Shown here: piece by piece, positions 62,007 to 64,000 of the stretch | How positions within the stretch are numbered: position 1 is the stretch's first letter | Layout of the letters: each line of letters starts with the position of its first letter | Source of the DNA: Microbacterium sp. MAH-37 | Lineage (GTDB): Bacteria > Actinomycetota > Actinomycetes > Actinomycetales > Microbacteriaceae | Reading direction: 5' to 3' | Length of the DNA stretch: 64,000 nucleotides | NCBI RefSeq assembly: GCF_009758255.1 | Contig: NZ_WSEN01000004.1 | Coordinates: forward strand, 372,001-436,000 | The notes under the pieces: model-generated | The model's input: the letters and a program-made list of their open reading frames with translations, nothing else | The model's database searches: none | Told to the model about the DNA's origin: nothing | Made by a program: the position numbers and the translations under genes

Positions 62007-64000
62007 TCAGCCTTCGAGTTGGACCGGATGGAACAGCGCCGACGACTTCGAGGTGGCGATGCCGTTGCCCCACTCGGCGAATCCGATCCGGCTTCCGCCA
62101 TCCGCGTTGTTGACGACGATCGAGGAGGCGATGACGCCGCCCGCCGGGTCGACTCCGAGCGACGCCCACGGCAGCGCGATCTCGTACGTCGTCGTGCCTG
62201 CAGTCTCGTCGCGGACGACGGCGGCCTGCACACCCTCGATCGAGACGCGCGTCGGCGTCGCCGTGTCGCGCCAGCGATAGGTGCCGACGCCGTCCGGGGT
62301 GAGCGCGACACCCACCTCGTTCCACGCGGTCTGGGTGCCCGGTGCGCCCTGGGCGATACCGATCTGCAGCGAATCACCCTGGTAGAGCGCGCCCCCGGTC
62401 CCCTTCGACGTGAACACCGCGTCATCGATCACTGCGGTCAGATACAGATTCGCGTCATCATGGCTGTACCAGGCTCGGCCGCCGAAGCCCTCGGGACGGG
62501 GATCCGTGCCGCCGCGCACCGGCGCCCAGGGCGCGTCGTCGAGATCGATCGCCGTCCGGGCCGTCACGGCATCGTCGGCGATTCCGTCGACGACGATCGC
62601 TCCCCGATGTCCGGTGGCCAGCCCGTACACGACGCCCTTCACGGAGCGGGTCGTCTCGTCGGCCAGGACGAGCGTCGCCGACCAATCGGCCTTGCCCTCC
62701 AGGTCGGCGACGGGCACGGAGAGCTTCTCCATGCCCTTCGCCGGCACCGAGGAGCCCGTGAGGCCCGTGCCGGTCGCTTCTCCGATCTTCCAGTCCACCC
62801 GCTCGACGTCGAGAGGGACGCCGGCATTGTTTGTCGTCGAGAGCTGCAGGGTCTGCGCTCCGTCGGCGACGTCGACGCGGCCGGTGAACCCGACCGGATC
62901 CTCAATGGCCACCGCGGTGGACATGGTCAGGTACGGACGACCGTCGCGCGTCACCTGCGCCGTGTACGGCGTGCTGCCCACCTTCTTCACCGCCTTCAGC
63001 GCGAGGTTGGCGGATGCCGTGGCTCCCGCACCGACGACGAGGTGCTTGCGCACGGAAGAGCCGTCGTTGCCCGTCACCGTGATCTTGTACGAATGCACGC
63101 CGCGCGAATCCGTGTTCGCCACCGTGACGGAGCCGGTCAGGGCATCACCCGCGTAGGCGCCGTCGAGCTGAAAGGCGTCCGCGATGGGCACCGGTTCGCC
63201 GGTCGCGCCCACGATCCAGACAGGGTCCTCGGTCGCCTGGATGCGGATGACTCCGCCGACCGGGGAGAGCGTGGACTCGGTGCCGGTCATCGAGAGCACC
63301 TTCACCGGCGCGGACGCCGTCATCGAGACGGCCTGGTCGGCACCGGCCTCGGTCCACAGCATCTGCAGCGGTGTTCCGTCGGAGGAAGTGAAGCGCAGAT
63401 CGTGGAGTCCCTCGGCCGTGTCGATCCGCGCACCGGGCTCGGCGCCGGTGAGCAGACGTGTCGTCGTCGCCCAGGACGCGTACGCCGGCTTCGGTACGGA
63501 GTCGCCGCGCACATCGTCGGGTGCGTAGATGACGCCGAAGTTGTCTTCCTTGTCGGCGATGTCGCCCGCACGATTGTTGTTCAGCTTGTACAGGTAGAAG
63601 CGCTCGACCCCGTCGTGCGTCGCCAGCGCGGTGAACTCGGCGATGTATCGCGCCTGATGACGTTCATCCACCGCCTGCGCGTTGGTCCCCGTCGGCCAGC
63701 CGCTCTCGGTCACCCAGAGCGGGAAGTCCTGGCCGTCGTTGTACTGGCGCGCCAGCGCCTGCAGATCCGTGACACGATGCTCAGTCTCGATAGCCGTGTG
63801 CGGCTGGTGATAGGGATGCGCGATCATCGCGTCGACGTAGTCGAGCGCACCGAGCTGGAAGGTCTGCTCCGCCCAGCCGTCGGTGAGCGTGCCGACCGCC
63901 GGGCCGAGGATGGTGATGTCCGGGTCGACGGCACGGATGGCGGGGGAGGCGACCTTCAGCAGTTCGACGTAGTTCGCAGCATCCGTGACGGTGTTCCCGC
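62007..64000 (-). CDS. Secreted clan GH-A glycosidase with CBM9-like domain (5' part missing)
   Basis: The frame is open to the end of the window, so the signal peptide and the first half of the barrel, including the acid/base glutamate, are outside. The visible barrel part has DAMIAHPYHQP and the nucleophile candidate Glu in WVTESGWPTG, like GH39/GH5/GH53-type enzymes. Several beta domains follow, and the C-terminus is a CBM9-like module (WYSHDDANLYLTAVIDD; FAEWGNGIATSKSSALFHP) similar to the N-terminal domain of the protein at 43885. Convergent with the SGNH operon. Confidence 0.8.
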   Translation of the reverse strand, partial: GNTVTDAANYVELLKVASPAIRAVDPDITILGPAVGTLTDGWAEQTFQLGALDYVDAMIAHPYHQPHTAIETEHRVTDLQALARQYNDGQDFPLWVTESGWPTGTNAQAVDERHQARYIAEFTALATHDGVERFYLYKLNNNRAGDIADKEDNFGVIYAPDDVRGDSVPKPAYASWATTTRLLTGAEPGARIDTAEGLHDLRFTSSDGTPLQMLWTEAGADQAVSMTASAPVKVLSMTGTESTLSPVGGVIRIQATEDPVWIVGATGEPVPIADAFQLDGAYAGDALTGSVTVANTDSRGVHSYKITVTGNDGSSVRKHLVVGAGATASANLALKAVKKVGSTPYTAQVTRDGRPYLTMSTAVAIEDPVGFTGRVDVADGAQTLQLSTTNNAGVPLDVERVDWKIGEATGTGLTGSSVPAKGMEKLSVPVADLEGKADWSATLVLADETTRSVKGVVYGLATGHRGAIVVDGIADDAVTARTAIDLDDAPWAPVRGGTDPRPEGFGGRAWYSHDDANLYLTAVIDDAVFTSKGTGGALYQGDSLQIGIAQGAPGTQTAWNEVGVALTPDGVGTYRWRDTATPTRVSIEGVQAAVVRDETAGTTTYEIALPWASLGVDPAGGVIASSIVVNNADGGSRIGFAEWGNGIATSKSSALFHPVQLEG

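Overview
The window is about 64 kb of high-GC DNA. Three things suggest a Gram-positive actinobacterium, most likely of the Microbacteriaceae (a Microbacterium-like genome): tightly packed genes with ATGA, GTGA and TGATG junctions, frequent GTG and TTG starts, and very frequent GGATGCC/GCATCC tracts. No rRNA, tRNA, CRISPR array, intact insertion sequence or replication origin was seen. The window is dominated by carbohydrate uptake and breakdown: eleven glycosidase or lyase-like genes, three sugar or oligosaccharide ABC importers, and regulators of the LacI (3), GntR, TetR, ArsR, MerR (2) and NarL types.

Layout. 1-6920: an Opp/Dpp-type importer (solute-binding protein cut by the window edge, two ATPases, two permeases) ending in a GH3 beta-glucosidase. 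6930-12163: polysaccharide deacetylase, MFS exporter, LacI regulator and GH13 alpha-glucosidase with a LacI box upstream. 12279-19121: RNase H, then a D-2-hydroxyacid dehydrogenase divergent from a CUT1 importer and a GH63-like glycosidase. 19204-22324: TetR with a MacB/FtsX-type ABC exporter, then a broken RidA gene. 22352-30362: GntR/FCD regulator, divergent from a five-gene operon: GH42 beta-galactosidase, the two subunits of glycine dehydrogenase (gcvPA, gcvPB), an AcoX-like NAD-kinase-family protein and a short-chain dehydrogenase. 30400-35939: housekeeping and small genes (VOC, ArsR, DUF1761, purQ, purS, two MerR paralogues, DUF2306, apt). 36097-38543: GH1 beta-glucosidase and a CebR-like LacI regulator with a textbook CebR operator. 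38724-41629: secreted metzincin protease and a NarL-type two-component system. 41755-64000: a large glycan-utilisation island with an MGH1-type glycosidase, a giant secreted GH42-like enzyme, GH36, GH1, an FAD oxidoreductase, a LacI regulator, a second CUT1 importer, a Tat-exported lyase-like enzyme, a second 2-hydroxyacid dehydrogenase, an SGNH hydrolase, and a secreted clan GH-A glycosidase cut by the window end.

How the parts fit. An identical AT-rich 14-mer, TGTATACAGAATAC, overlaps both the promoter region of the CUT1 importer at 14131 and that of the GH42/gcvPAB operon at 23133. The likely binder is the GntR/FCD protein encoded beside the second site. This joins two operons into one probable regulon: import of a glycoside, its hydrolysis, oxidation of a hydroxyacid, and PLP-dependent decarboxylation, with no gcvT or gcvH in sight. 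The pathway is not one I recognise and is the best candidate here for an undescribed system. The second striking feature is palindromic, REP-like repeat units lying in frame inside coding genes: three in the AcoX-like gene and one in the GH63-like gene. Two of these belong to palindrome families that also occur between genes in this window.
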